NCBI RefSeq assembly: GCF_030813055.1
Contig: NZ_JAUSTW010000002.1
Coordinates: 682,001-746,000 of the forward strand
Origin: Neobacillus ginsengisoli
GTDB taxonomy: Bacteria > Bacillota > Bacilli > Bacillales_B > DSM-18226
Length of the DNA: 64,000 bases
Direction of reading: 5' to 3'
Shown: positions 18,779 to 27,411 of the stretch, one piece after another
Layout of the letters: every line of letters starts with the position of its first letter
Position numbering within the stretch: the first letter of the stretch is position 1
The notes under the pieces: generated by a model
Seen by the model: the letters and a program-made list of their open reading frames with translations, nothing else
What the model was told of the DNA's origin: nothing
The model's database searches: none
Position numbers and translations under genes: made by a program

Positions 18779-19645
18779 GTGGCCACTTTTAAAGACTTTC
18801 GAAATGATGTAAAACCGAACTGGTGCCCTGGCTGTGGTGACTTCTCCGTACAAGCGGCAATGCAACGTGCGGCAGCAAATGTTGGCTTAGAACCACAAAA
18901 TCTAGCAGTAATTTCCGGGATTGGTTGTTCAGGTCGTATTTCCGGTTATATTAATTCATACGGCTTTCACGGTATCCACGGTCGTTCACTTCCGATTGCC
19001 CAAGGTGTTAAAATGGCCAATCGTGACCTAACAGTTATCGCTTCCGGTGGTGACGGCGACGGATATGCAATTGGTATGGCTCATACTATTCATGCCATTC
19101 GTCGTAATGTTGACATTACTTATATTGTAATGGATAACCAAATCTATGGATTAACAAAGGGACAAACCTCCCCGCGTTCAGCTGAAGGTTTTAAAACAAA
19201 ATCTACACCGATGGGGTCAATTGAACAAGCAATTTCCCCAATGGAAATGGCTTTAACAGTAGGAGCAACATTTGTTGCACAAAGCTTCTCAACAGATTTA
19301 AAAGACCTAACAGCTTTAATTGAAGCAGGTATTAAACATAAAGGATTCTCTTTAATTAACGTTTTCAGTCCATGTGTTACTTATAATAAAGTAAACACAT
19401 ATGACTGGTTTAAAGAAAATCTAACAAAGTTAAGCGATGTTGAAGGTTATGATCCATCAAACCGCGAAAATGCTATGCAAACATTAATGAAGCATAACGG
19501 TCTTGTTACAGGACTTATATATCAAAATATAGAGCGTCCATCTTACCAAGAATTAATCAAAGGTTATTCAGAGACTCCATTAGTAAATGCGAACCTTAAC
19601 CTTGACCAAGCGCATTTTGATAAGTTAGTTGCTGAATTTATGTAA
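18779..19645 (+). CDS. korB: 2-oxoacid:ferredoxin oxidoreductase, beta subunit
   Basis: 288 residues starting at GTG immediately after the korA stop. NWCPGCGDF near the N-terminus, GIGCSGR, and the thiamine diphosphate motif region GGDGDGYAIG to DNQIYGLTKGQ identify the beta subunit. It holds the thiamine diphosphate and contributes cysteines for an iron-sulfur cluster. No separate ferredoxin (delta) gene is nearby. Confidence 0.92.
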   Translation: MATFKDFRNDVKPNWCPGCGDFSVQAAMQRAAANVGLEPQNLAVISGIGCSGRISGYINSYGFHGIHGRSLPIAQGVKMANRDLTVIASGGDGDGYAIGMAHTIHAIRRNVDITYIVMDNQIYGLTKGQTSPRSAEGFKTKSTPMGSIEQAISPMEMALTVGATFVAQSFSTDLKDLTALIEAGIKHKGFSLINVFSPCVTYNKVNTYDWFKENLTKLSDVEGYDPSNRENAMQTLMKHNGLVTGLIYQNIERPSYQELIKGYSETPLVNANLNLDQAHFDKLVAEFM

Positions 19646-19655
19646 TTTCACTATA

Positions 19656-19692
19656 AAAAATCCCGTGGATGTAATCCTCCGGGATTTTTTTA
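19656..19692 (+). terminator. Terminator of korAB
   Basis: Stem AAAATCCCG-GGAT/ATCC-CGGGATTTT followed by T-run. Confidence 0.9.
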
Positions 19693-20003
19693 TTGTTTAA
19701 AACATTGATGAATTGTGAACAATGCCTTTTATAGAGTGAGGGTCATCACATATTTTTTTAGAAAAATAAGTTAAAATTATTAATTGTGTATCCATGTTTA
19801 ACATTCATTCAAGATTCCAAAATAGATTTACTTAGCGGTTTTGCCGGAAAGGATTTTCTATTGTTTTAAAGCCTATAAACCTTTATACTATAATAATGTG
19901 CGGTAACGCATGAAGTATTTTTTCTATGTGTTTAAGTAAAAAAATTTCTTTATTTTAATAGAAGTAGTTAAGGAAATTGACATGAAAGGGGATTTTTCCG
20001 AAC
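19693..20003 (+). promoter_or_regulatory. miaB upstream region
   Basis: No gene is seen in these 311 nt. A weak promoter, TTGTTT (19861-19866), 17 bp, TATACT (19884-19889), lies 115 nt before miaB. A ribosome site AAAGGGGAT precedes the ATG. Confidence 0.4.
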
Positions 20004-21548
20004 ATGAATGAAAATCAACGCTTAGAAAGTCAACAAGTAAAGTCTGCTAATTCTTCGGACAAAAAATCCGCCAAGGATTACAGCAAATATTTTGAACAAG
20101 TTATTACTGCTCCATCTTTAAAGGATGCAAAAAAACGCGGAAAGGAAGAAGTGAAGTACCATAATGACTTCTCGATTCCCGAGGAATTCCGCGGGATGGG
20201 TAATGGACGCAAATTCTATATCCGTACCTATGGCTGCCAAATGAATGAACACGATACAGAAGTAATGGCGGGAATTTTTTTAGCACTTGGCTACGAGCCA
20301 ACTGACAGCACAGACGATGCCAATGTAATTCTATTAAATACATGTGCCATCCGTGAAAATGCTGAAAATAAAGTATTTGGTGAACTTGGCCATCTAAAAG
20401 CACTGAAAATGGAAAAGCCGGACTTGCTTTTAGGTGTTTGCGGATGCATGTCTCAAGAAGAATCGGTCGTTAATAAGATTTTAAAAACCTATCAACAGGT
20501 TGATATGATTTTTGGTACCCATAATATCCACCGCCTGCCGAACATTTTACGTGAAGCCTATATGTCGAAAGAAATGGTGGTTGAGGTGTGGTCCAAAGAA
20601 GGCGACGTAATCGAGAACCTTCCAAAGGTCCGCCGCGGTAATATTAAGGCATGGGTGAACATTATGTACGGCTGTGACAAATTCTGTACGTATTGTATCG
20701 TACCTTACACTCGCGGGAAAGAACGAAGCCGCCGCCCTGAAGAAATTATTCAGGAAGTCCGCCATTTAGCTGCACAGGGCTATCAGGAAGTTACCCTATT
20801 AGGTCAAAACGTTAATGCTTATGGAAAAGACTTAGATGGAATGCACTATGGACTTGGTGATCTAATGGATGAATTACGTAAAATTGATATCCCAAGGATT
20901 CGTTTTACAACAAGCCATCCGCGTGATTTTGATGACCATTTAATTGAAGTTCTTGCAAAGGGCGGCAATTTGATGGATCATATCCATTTGCCGGTACAAT
21001 CAGGTTCTACAGAAGTGCTTAAAATTATGGCGCGTAAATATACAAGAGAACAATATTTAGAGCTTGTTAGAAAAATTAAAGCAGCTATCCCGAATGTAGC
21101 ATTAACAACCGATATAATTGTCGGCTATCCAAACGAAACAGATGAGCAATTTGAAGAAACATTATCTTTATATCAAGAAGTGGGTTATGAATTAGCTTAT
21201 ACGTTTATTTATTCTCCTCGTGAAGGTACTCCTGCAGCAAAAATGGAGGATAACGTTCCGTTGGAAGTGAAAAAACAACGATTGCAACGTCTAAATGCTC
21301 TTGTAAATGAGCTTTCTTTAGAAGCGATGAAAAAACATGTAGGTCAAATTGTTGAGGTTTTAGTCGAAGGGGAAAGTAAGAACAATCCTGATGTTCTTGC
21401 CGGATATACAAGCAGGAACAAGCTAGTTAACTTTGTAGCTCCTAAAACAGCAATCGGTAAGATTGTGACAGTGAAAATTACAGATGCAAAAACATGGTCA
21501 TTAAACGGAGAAATGGTGGAAGAATTAGAACCGGTAGAGGTGAAGTAA
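20004..21548 (+). CDS. miaB: tRNA-2-methylthio-N6-dimethylallyladenosine synthase MiaB
   Basis: 514 residues of the methylthiotransferase family. The UPF0004 domain carries three cysteines in [22 protein letters not shown] and GVCGCM. The radical SAM motif is CDKFCTYC (about residues 225-232), and a TRAM domain closes the protein. It adds the methylthio group to i6A37 of tRNAs. A ~65-residue N-terminal extension is usual in Bacillus. ricA follows after 1 nt. Confidence 0.96.
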   Translation: MNENQRLESQQVKSANSSDKKSAKDYSKYFEQVITAPSLKDAKKRGKEEVKYHNDFSIPEEFRGMGNGRKFYIRTYGCQMNEHDTEVMAGIFLALGYEPTDSTDDANVILLNTCAIRENAENKVFGELGHLKALKMEKPDLLLGVCGCMSQEESVVNKILKTYQQVDMIFGTHNIHRLPNILREAYMSKEMVVEVWSKEGDVIENLPKVRRGNIKAWVNIMYGCDKFCTYCIVPYTRGKERSRRPEEIIQEVRHLAAQGYQEVTLLGQNVNAYGKDLDGMHYGLGDLMDELRKIDIPRIRFTTSHPRDFDDHLIEVLAKGGNLMDHIHLPVQSGSTEVLKIMARKYTREQYLELVRKIKAAIPNVALTTDIIVGYPNETDEQFEETLSLYQEVGYELAYTFIYSPREGTPAAKMEDNVPLEVKKQRLQRLNALVNELSLEAMKKHVGQIVEVLVEGESKNNPDVLAGYTSRNKLVNFVAPKTAIGKIVTVKITDAKTWSLNGEMVEELEPVEVK

Positions 21549-21549
21549 A

Positions 21550-22008
21550 GTGGCGAAGTATACAAAAGATGATATCGTCGCTCGTGCAGCAGATTTAGCA
21601 CGTATGATTTCAGAAACAGAAGAAGTGGACTTCTTCAAACGGGCAGAAGCCCAGATACATGAAAACCCAAAGGTTAAGATATTGATTTCAGATATTAAAG
21701 GATTACAAAAGCAAGCAGTAAACCTCCAGCATTATGGTAAACCGGAGGCATTAAAAAAAGTTGAGGATAAGATTACTTCCATTGAGCAGGAGTTGGATGA
21801 AATCCCTGTTGTACAGGATTTCAAGCAATCTCAAGTGGAAGTAAATGAATTGCTTCAGCTAATTGCCTCAACGATTTCCAATACGGTAACCGATGAAATA
21901 ATTATTTCAACGGGTGGAGATGTATTAATGGGTGAAACAGGTGCAAGCATGAAAAATGGTGGAGCTTGTGATCACGGCTGTGATCATGATCATGACCACG
22001 ATCATTAA
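21550..22008 (+). CDS. ricA: RicA (YmcA), RNase Y complex and biofilm factor
   Basis: 152 residues starting at GTG right after miaB. A YlbF/YmcA-type helical domain is followed by a C-terminal tail with two cysteines and alternating His-Asp residues. In B. subtilis RicA, RicF and RicT form a complex holding iron-sulfur clusters that directs RNase Y processing, competence and biofilm formation. The His/Asp-rich tail suggests metal binding. Partner rny lies upstream in the same block. Confidence 0.9.
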   Translation: MAKYTKDDIVARAADLARMISETEEVDFFKRAEAQIHENPKVKILISDIKGLQKQAVNLQHYGKPEALKKVEDKITSIEQELDEIPVVQDFKQSQVEVNELLQLIASTISNTVTDEIIISTGGDVLMGETGASMKNGGACDHGCDHDHDHDH

Positions 22009-22016
22009 TTTACCTA

Positions 22017-22047
22017 AAACCAGGCTATTTACGGAGCCTGGTTTTTT
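22017..22047 (+). terminator. Terminator of miaB-ricA
   Basis: Stem AAACCAGGCT/AGCCTGGTTT with 8-nt loop and T-run. Confidence 0.9.
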
Positions 22048-22287
22048 CTTTTTTCCTTTCCCGGTATATCATTCTAACCCTAAAGGCGGCCTCATAGAAT
22101 GAAAGCAGGGCCCACATCAGGGTCATCCTCGTTTTTAAAGTGCAAGCTATCATGGAACATACATAAAAATCCCGCATAAAATGAACTATGACTAAACTTT
22201 TAACCAGTATTCCTAAAAATATATCGCACACTAGTCTAAAAATTAGCATAGGATGAAATGAAAATGAATGAGGAGGGTTCGCGCGAA

Positions 22288-22833
22288 ATGGGAGAATTTA
22301 GAGAGATATTTGCCAAAGCGGTAGTAGCGAAAGGACGAAAATTTACTCAGTCCAATCATACGATTAGCCCGGCGCATAGTCCAACTAGTATTCTTGGCTG
22401 TTGGATTATCAACCATAAATACAACGCGAAAAAAGTCGGTAAGACAGTAGAGATACACGGCTCCTATGACATCAACGTTTGGTACTCTTTTAATGATAAT
22501 ACCAAAACTGAAGTGGTTACCGAACGAGTTCAATATACAGATGTCATTAAGTTAAAGTATCGTGACCACGATTGCCTCGATGACAATGAAATTGTTGCTC
22601 GAGTGCTTCAGCAGCCTAATTGCTGTGAAGCAGTAATATCCCCTAATGGCAATCGCATCATCGTTCATGTGGAAAGGGAATTTCTTGTAGAGGTGATCGG
22701 CGAGACAAAAATTGTTGTTGTCATCAGTTCTGAAGGACATTCAGACGACGATGGTGATTGGGGTATGGATGTAGACGACGAGGAATTCGAAGAACTCAAT
22801 CCGGATTTCTTAGTCGGCTCAGAAGAGGAATAA
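22288..22833 (+). CDS. cotE: Spore outer-coat morphogenetic protein CotE
   Basis: 181 residues. The body [38 protein letters not shown] and [12 protein letters not shown] segments are close to B. subtilis CotE, and the C-terminus is acidic as expected. CotE organises assembly of the outer spore coat. In-frame codons extend upstream to 22258, but GAGGAGGG lies about 10 nt before the ATG at 22288, which also matches the usual CotE N-terminus. mutS and mutL, which normally follow, are absent. Confidence 0.95.
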   Translation: MGEFREIFAKAVVAKGRKFTQSNHTISPAHSPTSILGCWIINHKYNAKKVGKTVEIHGSYDINVWYSFNDNTKTEVVTERVQYTDVIKLKYRDHDCLDDNEIVARVLQQPNCCEAVISPNGNRIIVHVEREFLVEVIGETKIVVVISSEGHSDDDGDWGMDVDDEEFEELNPDFLVGSEEE

Positions 22834-22838
22834 AAGAT

Positions 22839-22868
22839 ACTAGGAAGGTTTTACTTCCTAGTTTTTTT
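22839..22868 (+). terminator. Terminator of cotE
   Basis: Stem ACTAGGAAG/CTTCCTAGT, 6-nt loop, T-run. Confidence 0.92.
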
Positions 22869-22963
22869 CTATGTTCATTCCATTTAATGAGACCTTTTTC
22901 GAACTTTAGTCTGACAAATTAATGTAGTATTCAACTTATAATGATGGAGAAGGAGTGAGCCTA

Positions 22964-24016
22964 ATGAAAATCTATCAACTATATTTAAAATGTTTTCACT
23001 TAGATGAAATGAAAAAGTTCTATACCGAAGATTTAGAAATGGAATTGCTCAGTGAATCTGAACACCATTTTACGGTTAGTGCAGGTACAACAAAAATATT
23101 TTTTGAATTGGATACAAGCATACCCTATTATCATGTTTGTTTTCGTACGGGCTCTAAATACATAGAGCACATGTATCATAAGCTTGCCGAAAATAAACTG
23201 TTACTGTCTGATGAAAAAGGGCATTACAGTATGTTTTGGGAAGGAAAGCAAGTATATTTTTTTGATCCTGATGGTAATATTCTTGAAATATTGGAAAGGC
23301 CGTTTCATTGGGGAGAAAGTCAACCGGAAGCGGGTTGGTATGATATTGGCGAAATAGGGATGCCGGTACCATCGGTAAAGAAAATGCAGGAAAGTCTACG
23401 CCCGTATATCAGAGATCAACGAAAAGATGAAAACGATACATTTGCTTTTTACGGTGATCAGAAGGGTGTTTTTGTAATTGTAAAGGAAGGACGGAACTGG
23501 AAGCCATCAGCTCGGGCGGCAACGATTCATCCGATTACGGCTGTAGTTTTAGGTGAGCAGGAGGGGCGTTTTACTCATCCTGAATTACCTTACGATGTTT
23601 TTGTCCGAAAGGAATGGAATGATGCGGTTCCAGCTGTTCAATTTCGTATGGCCCGCCCAACCAATCAAATGGATAAAATCATCGAATTTTATGAAGAGGG
23701 TCTTGGGTTGGAGAAAATCGGCGGATTCAAAGGCCATGCGGGCTATGATGGTGTTATGTTCGGCCTCCCTAATTATAGCTATCATTTGGAGTTTACCCAA
23801 TCAGAAGAAAAGGTGAAATTGCCAATGCCTACGAAAGAACATCTATTAGTTTTTTACCTCCCCAACCTGTTTGAACTCAATCGAATCGTACATAGACTTT
23901 CGGATATGGGCTATAAAGAGGTAGAACCGGAAAATCCATACTGGGGCAGAGGAGGAGTAACGATAGAAGACCCAGATGGATACAGAATTGTGCTTATGAA
24001 TACAGTGGGGATATAA
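22964..24016 (+). CDS. VOC-superfamily protein, two glyoxalase-like domains
   Basis: About 350 residues with tandem vicinal-oxygen-chelate modules, at about residues 1-115 and 215-345. Each ends in a motif such as FFDPDGNILEI and IEDPDGYRIVLMN. This is the layout of ring-cleaving dioxygenases and of bleomycin/fosfomycin-type proteins, but the substrate cannot be assigned. The ATG at 22964 lies 8 nt after AAGGAG and is preferred over the in-frame GTG at 22955. Given the aromatic-pathway relics 2 kb downstream, an aromatic role is possible but unproven. Confidence 0.75.
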   Translation: MKIYQLYLKCFHLDEMKKFYTEDLEMELLSESEHHFTVSAGTTKIFFELDTSIPYYHVCFRTGSKYIEHMYHKLAENKLLLSDEKGHYSMFWEGKQVYFFDPDGNILEILERPFHWGESQPEAGWYDIGEIGMPVPSVKKMQESLRPYIRDQRKDENDTFAFYGDQKGVFVIVKEGRNWKPSARAATIHPITAVVLGEQEGRFTHPELPYDVFVRKEWNDAVPAVQFRMARPTNQMDKIIEFYEEGLGLEKIGGFKGHAGYDGVMFGLPNYSYHLEFTQSEEKVKLPMPTKEHLLVFYLPNLFELNRIVHRLSDMGYKEVEPENPYWGRGGVTIEDPDGYRIVLMNTVGI

Positions 24017-24069
24017 AAGATGTATTTTTGAAATAGAAAAATCACACCCTAATTTCAGGAGGTGTACTG

Positions 24070-24270
24070 ATGGAACCAAAACTGCCCGGGAATAAGAAGA
24101 TGCCGGATTTTGACCAATTAAATGATCGTATAATCGCCGATAGACCTTCAACACCATCTTTAGTCATTAAAACGAATCTGGATGCAAAGGATGCAACAGA
24201 AAATAATCCCTATAACCATGATAAGGAGCCCAAGGATCCGAAGGAATTTAGAGATTATTTTGAAGAGTGA
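24070..24270 (+). CDS. Small hypothetical hydrophilic protein
   Basis: 66 residues, charged and proline-containing, with no membrane segment or recognised domain. AGGAGGTG precedes the ATG at good spacing and a terminator follows directly, so it is probably real. It may be co-transcribed with the VOC gene 53 nt upstream. Confidence 0.6.
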   Translation: MEPKLPGNKKMPDFDQLNDRIIADRPSTPSLVIKTNLDAKDATENNPYNHDKEPKDPKEFRDYFEE

Positions 24271-24271
24271 T

Positions 24272-24301
24272 AAGCCGGGATTAGTCCTTCCGGCTTTTTT
24301 T
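24272..24301 (+). terminator. Terminator overlapping the 3' end of the GNAT gene
   Basis: AAGCCGG/CCGGCTT with 11-nt loop and seven T on the + strand. It reads into the last codons of the convergent gene. Confidence 0.8.
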
Positions 24302-24835
24302 CCACTCCTCTTTTAATAAAGATAATACGTATGTGTCATGAGACTGATTATTTTGATACATATAGTCTCGAAGTAATCCTTCTTCTTGGAAACCTATATT
24401 TTCAAGGAGTTTGAGCGATGCAATATTTTCAGGGTACACAATTGCACCGATCCGATGTAAATCCAACTTTTCAAAGCTATACGTTAGAACCTCTTTTATC
24501 GCCTCTGATGTATATCCCTTCCGCCAATATTGCGGATGCAATTCATAGCCGATTTCTGCTCTTTTATTACCTAGTTGTAAGCTGTTTAGCCCCAGTGTGC
24601 CAATAAATTTTTGATTTTCCTTGAGAACGATACCCCAGCGAATTCCCCGTTTTTCTCTATAGTTTTTACTGAACATGTCAATTAATTTCATTGCCTCAGA
24701 TTGAAGCATGAAACGATTGGTCCCATAGTATCTTGTCACGTCTTCTAATGATAAAATTTCATATAAGCTTTCAACATGCTGATGAGTGATTTCTATTAAT
24801 TTTAATCGATGTGTTTTAAGAATCGGAAAATTCAT
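24281..24835 (-). CDS. GNAT acetyltransferase, RimJ/RimL type
   Basis: 184 residues of the Acetyltransf_3 group. The N-terminus FPILKTHRLKL, the acetyl-CoA segment LGNKRAEIGYELHPQYWRKGYTSEA and the C-terminal HRIGAIVYPENIASLKLLENIGF are typical of ribosomal-protein or small-molecule N-acetyltransferases. The actual substrate is unknown. It is transcribed alone and converges with the small gene to its left. Confidence 0.83.
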   Translation of the reverse strand: MNFPILKTHRLKLIEITHQHVESLYEILSLEDVTRYYGTNRFMLQSEAMKLIDMFSKNYREKRGIRWGIVLKENQKFIGTLGLNSLQLGNKRAEIGYELHPQYWRKGYTSEAIKEVLTYSFEKLDLHRIGAIVYPENIASLKLLENIGFQEEGLLRDYMYQNNQSHDTYVLSLLKEEWKKSRKD

Positions 24836-24993
24836 AGTAACTCCTCTCTATTAATCCCTAATTAGTTTGTAAAAGCATACCTTTGAAAAGGCAGCATACA
24901 TTGGAAATGATACTTTTCTTAATTAGTTTATATTGTAAAAATACAAAAGGAAAGTAGAAACAAAAGATTTATAGTTAGCAAGAAGGTGAAAAA

Positions 24994-25644
24994 ATGCAAT
25001 TAGATACGTATTTAAGATTAATTGATAAAGAGTTATTACCATATATTCAATTAACATCAGAGAGCCCATTTGACCCCATCATTGTTAAAAATCAATCAAA
25101 ATCTTGGAAAATGATTGGGAACGGAAATTATGCCGGCGTTTTTACTCATCATGCTAATCCGGAGTGGGTTGTTAAGGTTTATGGAAGAAACCCTAAGGAA
25201 TTGCAAAAGGAAATTGAAGTATATAAAAAATTAGGAAGCCATGATTCCTATTCTACCCTTTATGCATATGGGGAGGATTATTTAGTGCTTAAAAAATTAG
25301 AAGGAATCACTCTGTTCGAAGCGGTAGTAAATGGTGTTCCCATTCCGGATTCCGTCATTATAGATATCGATAAGGGCTTGCAATATGCAAAATCTGTTGG
25401 TTTAAATCCTTATGATGTCCATGGTAAAAATGTAGTGATGAATAATGGAAGGGGATTTATCGTCGATGTTTCCGATTTTTATAAACAGGGCTATTGCTGT
25501 AAGTGGGATGATTTGAAGAAAGCCTATAACAGGATTTATCGACCATTTCTCTTAAAATATCATCCGCCGATTCCATTTTTTATTATGAACTGGATTAGAA
25601 AAGGGTATCGGTTGTATCGGAAAAAGAAAAAGGGAAATATATAA
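24994..25644 (+). CDS. Small protein-kinase-like protein
   Basis: 216 residues with a minimal kinase fold. A glycine loop (about 41-50, IGNGNYAGVF), Lys61 in VVKVYG, Asp141 and Asn146 in DVHGKN (catalytic-loop pattern D-x4-N) and Asp158 in VDVSDF (in place of DFG) are visible. The C-terminal lobe is very short and ends in a basic tail. It resembles the YrzF-type Ser/Thr kinase-like proteins of Bacillus. Activity cannot be judged from sequence. Confidence 0.65.
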   Translation: MQLDTYLRLIDKELLPYIQLTSESPFDPIIVKNQSKSWKMIGNGNYAGVFTHHANPEWVVKVYGRNPKELQKEIEVYKKLGSHDSYSTLYAYGEDYLVLKKLEGITLFEAVVNGVPIPDSVIIDIDKGLQYAKSVGLNPYDVHGKNVVMNNGRGFIVDVSDFYKQGYCCKWDDLKKAYNRIYRPFLLKYHPPIPFFIMNWIRKGYRLYRKKKKGNI

Positions 25645-25663
25645 TTACTAAATATATTTCCCT
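25631..25663 (-). terminator. Hairpin that terminates the minus-strand relic
   Basis: Perfect 12-bp stem (AGGGAAATATAT/ATATATTTCCCT) with a 9-nt loop. On the minus strand it is followed by a T-rich run; on the plus strand it is not. Confidence 0.6.
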
Positions 25664-25750
25664 AAAAAATCCATATACAGTATCATTTCCGGGCCTTTCG
25701 CGGCTCCGATTTCCCCTTCGATCTTTCCGTTTGGCCAAGTGATTGAAACG
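25648..25750 (-). pseudogene. C-terminal fragment of an unidentified minus-strand gene
   Basis: On the minus strand about 33 codons read ITWPNGKIEGEIGAAKG and so on to a TAG stop at 25650-25648, followed by the terminator hairpin. The peptide looks like genuine coding sequence but I do not recognise the family. It is cut off where the aldehyde dehydrogenase fragment begins. Confidence 0.4.
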
Positions 25751-25756
25751 ACTGTT

Positions 25757-25930
25757 AAATCAAGTTTTGTGAATCAAGGAGAAGTTTGTCTTTGTGGTTC
25801 TCGTATTTCCGTAGAGCGTCCGGCCTACGAACCGTTTCTTGCCAAATTCACAGCAAAAGTGAAAGAGCTAAAGGTCGGTCTTCCATTGAATGCTGATACC
25901 AATGTGGGAGCATTAATAGAAAAGACTTAA
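25757..25930 (+). pseudogene. Aldehyde dehydrogenase fragment (2-hydroxymuconic-semialdehyde DH-like)
   Basis: About 57 codons carrying the active-site region SSFVNQGEVCLCGSRI, with the catalytic cysteine, and LKVGLPLNADTNVGALI. This resembles the semialdehyde dehydrogenases of the catechol meta-cleavage pathway. Both the N-terminal half and the C-terminal third are missing. Confidence 0.7.
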
Positions 25931-25935
25931 ACAAG

Positions 25936-26206
25936 AATGGTGAGCTCGTGAATACTGGAGTTGGGGCGGCTGCACTTGGAAATCCGGTAAATTGTGTTGC
26001 TTGGAGCAGGTGCAGCAGTACTTGGTCATCCTGCTCATTCCGTGGCAATGTTAGCCAATATGCTTGCACGAAAAGGTGAAAAGGTACGTAAGGGTGATGT
26101 GTTTCTAACCGGAGGAATTACAAGTGCTGTTATGTTAAAATATGGCGATGTTGTAAGCGGTAAATTTGATGGTTTAGGTGAAGTAACTTTTACTGTAACA
26201 GAATAA
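25936..26206 (+). pseudogene. Fused fragments of hydratase/decarboxylase of the meta-cleavage pathway
   Basis: The first part reads NGELVNTGVGAAALGNPVNCVAW. After a frame change near 26000 a second copy of the same motif follows as LGAGAAVLGHPAHSVAMLANML and continues to a normal-looking C-terminus. Both resemble 2-oxopent-4-enoate hydratase / 4-oxalocrotonate decarboxylase, which are paralogues. The junction looks like a deletion joining the two genes. Confidence 0.65.
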
Positions 26207-26249
26207 TATGTGGTACGTTGCTTAGTCGATAAGAAAGAGGGTTAGTTTT

Positions 26250-26441
26250 ATGCCAATTATTAATGTGCAAATGATGGAAGGCAGGCCGAAAGAGAAAGTT
26301 GCAGAATTGATTCAAAATATTACAAACACGGTATCGGAAACTTTAAATGCACCAAAAGAGAGTATTCGCGTGATCGTGACGGAGATTCCAAAAACCCATT
26401 GGGGAATTGCAGGAATTCCTGTATCGGAAAGAAAAAGCTAG
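26250..26441 (+). CDS. 4-oxalocrotonate tautomerase
   Basis: 63 residues, the normal size. After removal of Met the catalytic Pro1 is exposed, and Arg11 and Arg39 are in place; Trp is at position 50 where Phe is common. The enzyme isomerises 2-hydroxymuconate in the meta-cleavage route. It has its own ribosome site (AGAGGGT) and is the only intact gene of the wrecked operon, so it may have been kept for another role. Confidence 0.87.
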   Translation: MPIINVQMMEGRPKEKVAELIQNITNTVSETLNAPKESIRVIVTEIPKTHWGIAGIPVSERKS

Positions 26442-26521
26442 TAAACTCCTTTGAGACGTGAGCATGGTATTAAATGTTACCATAAACAGATTAAGGAACT
26501 AAAACCAGATGTTTTTTAAGA

Positions 26522-26579
26522 CTCCTATGGATTAATTAAAGAGTTCAATACTCTTAGTTAATCCATGGGAGCTTTTTTG
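26522..26579 (+). terminator. Long terminator after the tautomerase gene
   Basis: A nearly 20-bp stem (CTCC, ATGGATTAA and AAGAGT with their complements, few mismatches) and a T-run. Confidence 0.85.
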
Positions 26580-26667
26580 TTAAACTTTAGAAATAATGAG
26601 AATTTATTACTACTATTCTGATAATATAGTGATAAATCCAATATTTTTTTAGAAAGGAGGAAGGATT

Positions 26668-27411
26668 TTGACGTTTCCTTTCTATATTTTTGGGATTCAC
26701 CCGCATCTATTATTTGAATCATTAGCGTATTTTATTGGTTTCCGTGTTTATCTATACACAAGAAATAAAGATCGAATTCCGATGGAAAAAGCACTTTGGG
26801 TAGTAGTTGGTGCAATTTTGGGAGCAGCATTTGGTGCGAAATTTCTATATTGGTTTGAAGATCCAAAAAAGACAATAGTAAACTGGAATAACATCTTCTA
26901 CTTAATGGAAGGAAAAACAATCGTCGGCGGGCTACTAGGTGGTTTGATTGGCGTGGAACTAGCCAAAAAGTTTATCGGCTGGACCCGTTCAACAGGAGAT
27001 GATTTTGTACTTCCGTTGGCAGTTGGCATGATGATTGGAAGAATCGGCTGTTTTTTAACAGGCCTGGATGATCATACATACGGAGTGGCGACCAATTGGA
27101 TAACGGGTGTTGACTTCGGTGATGGAATCAAGAGGCATCCAACGCAGCTGTACGAAATATTTTTCTTGGGTGTTCTGATCATTGTCCTTTTTCAAAAAAA
27201 AAAGAAAAAGGCGGGCTGGGAAGGGCTATTATTTCAGTTATTTATGCTTAGTTACTTAGTTTTTCGATTATTTATCGATTTTATCAAGCCAACGCCGCAC
27301 CCGTACTGGATCTTTAATAATATCCAAATGGCTTGCTTACTAGGAATCTGGTATTATATTTGGCTTATAATGAAAAAACAAATGGAAAAAAGGAGAGAAT
27401 CCTATGCCTAA
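26668..27411 (+). CDS. Lgt-like (prolipoprotein diacylglyceryl transferase family) membrane protein
   Basis: 247 residues, about seven membrane segments, starting at TTG after AAAGGAGGA. It resembles Lgt: GIHPHLLFESLAY at the N-terminus, GRIGCFLTGLDDHTYG where Lgt has GR(x)GNF(x)N, then HPTQLYE and a late RLFIDF. The Lgt HGG segment holding the essential histidine is replaced by KTIVGG and the Asn of GNF is Cys. It is therefore probably not a housekeeping Lgt but a paralogue acting on another lipid step. It overlaps the radical SAM gene by 8 nt. Confidence 0.75.
   Translation: MTFPFYIFGIHPHLLFESLAYFIGFRVYLYTRNKDRIPMEKALWVVVGAILGAAFGAKFLYWFEDPKKTIVNWNNIFYLMEGKTIVGGLLGGLIGVELAKKFIGWTRSTGDDFVLPLAVGMMIGRIGCFLTGLDDHTYGVATNWITGVDFGDGIKRHPTQLYEIFFLGVLIIVLFQKKKKKAGWEGLLFQLFMLSYLVFRLFIDFIKPTPHPYWIFNNIQMACLLGIWYYIWLIMKKQMEKRRESYA

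Noticed and set aside
21960..22006. His-Asp repeat at the end of ricA taken as a tandem-repeat artefact
   Set aside because: It is in frame, short and at the usual metal-binding C-terminus of RicA, so it is more likely real.
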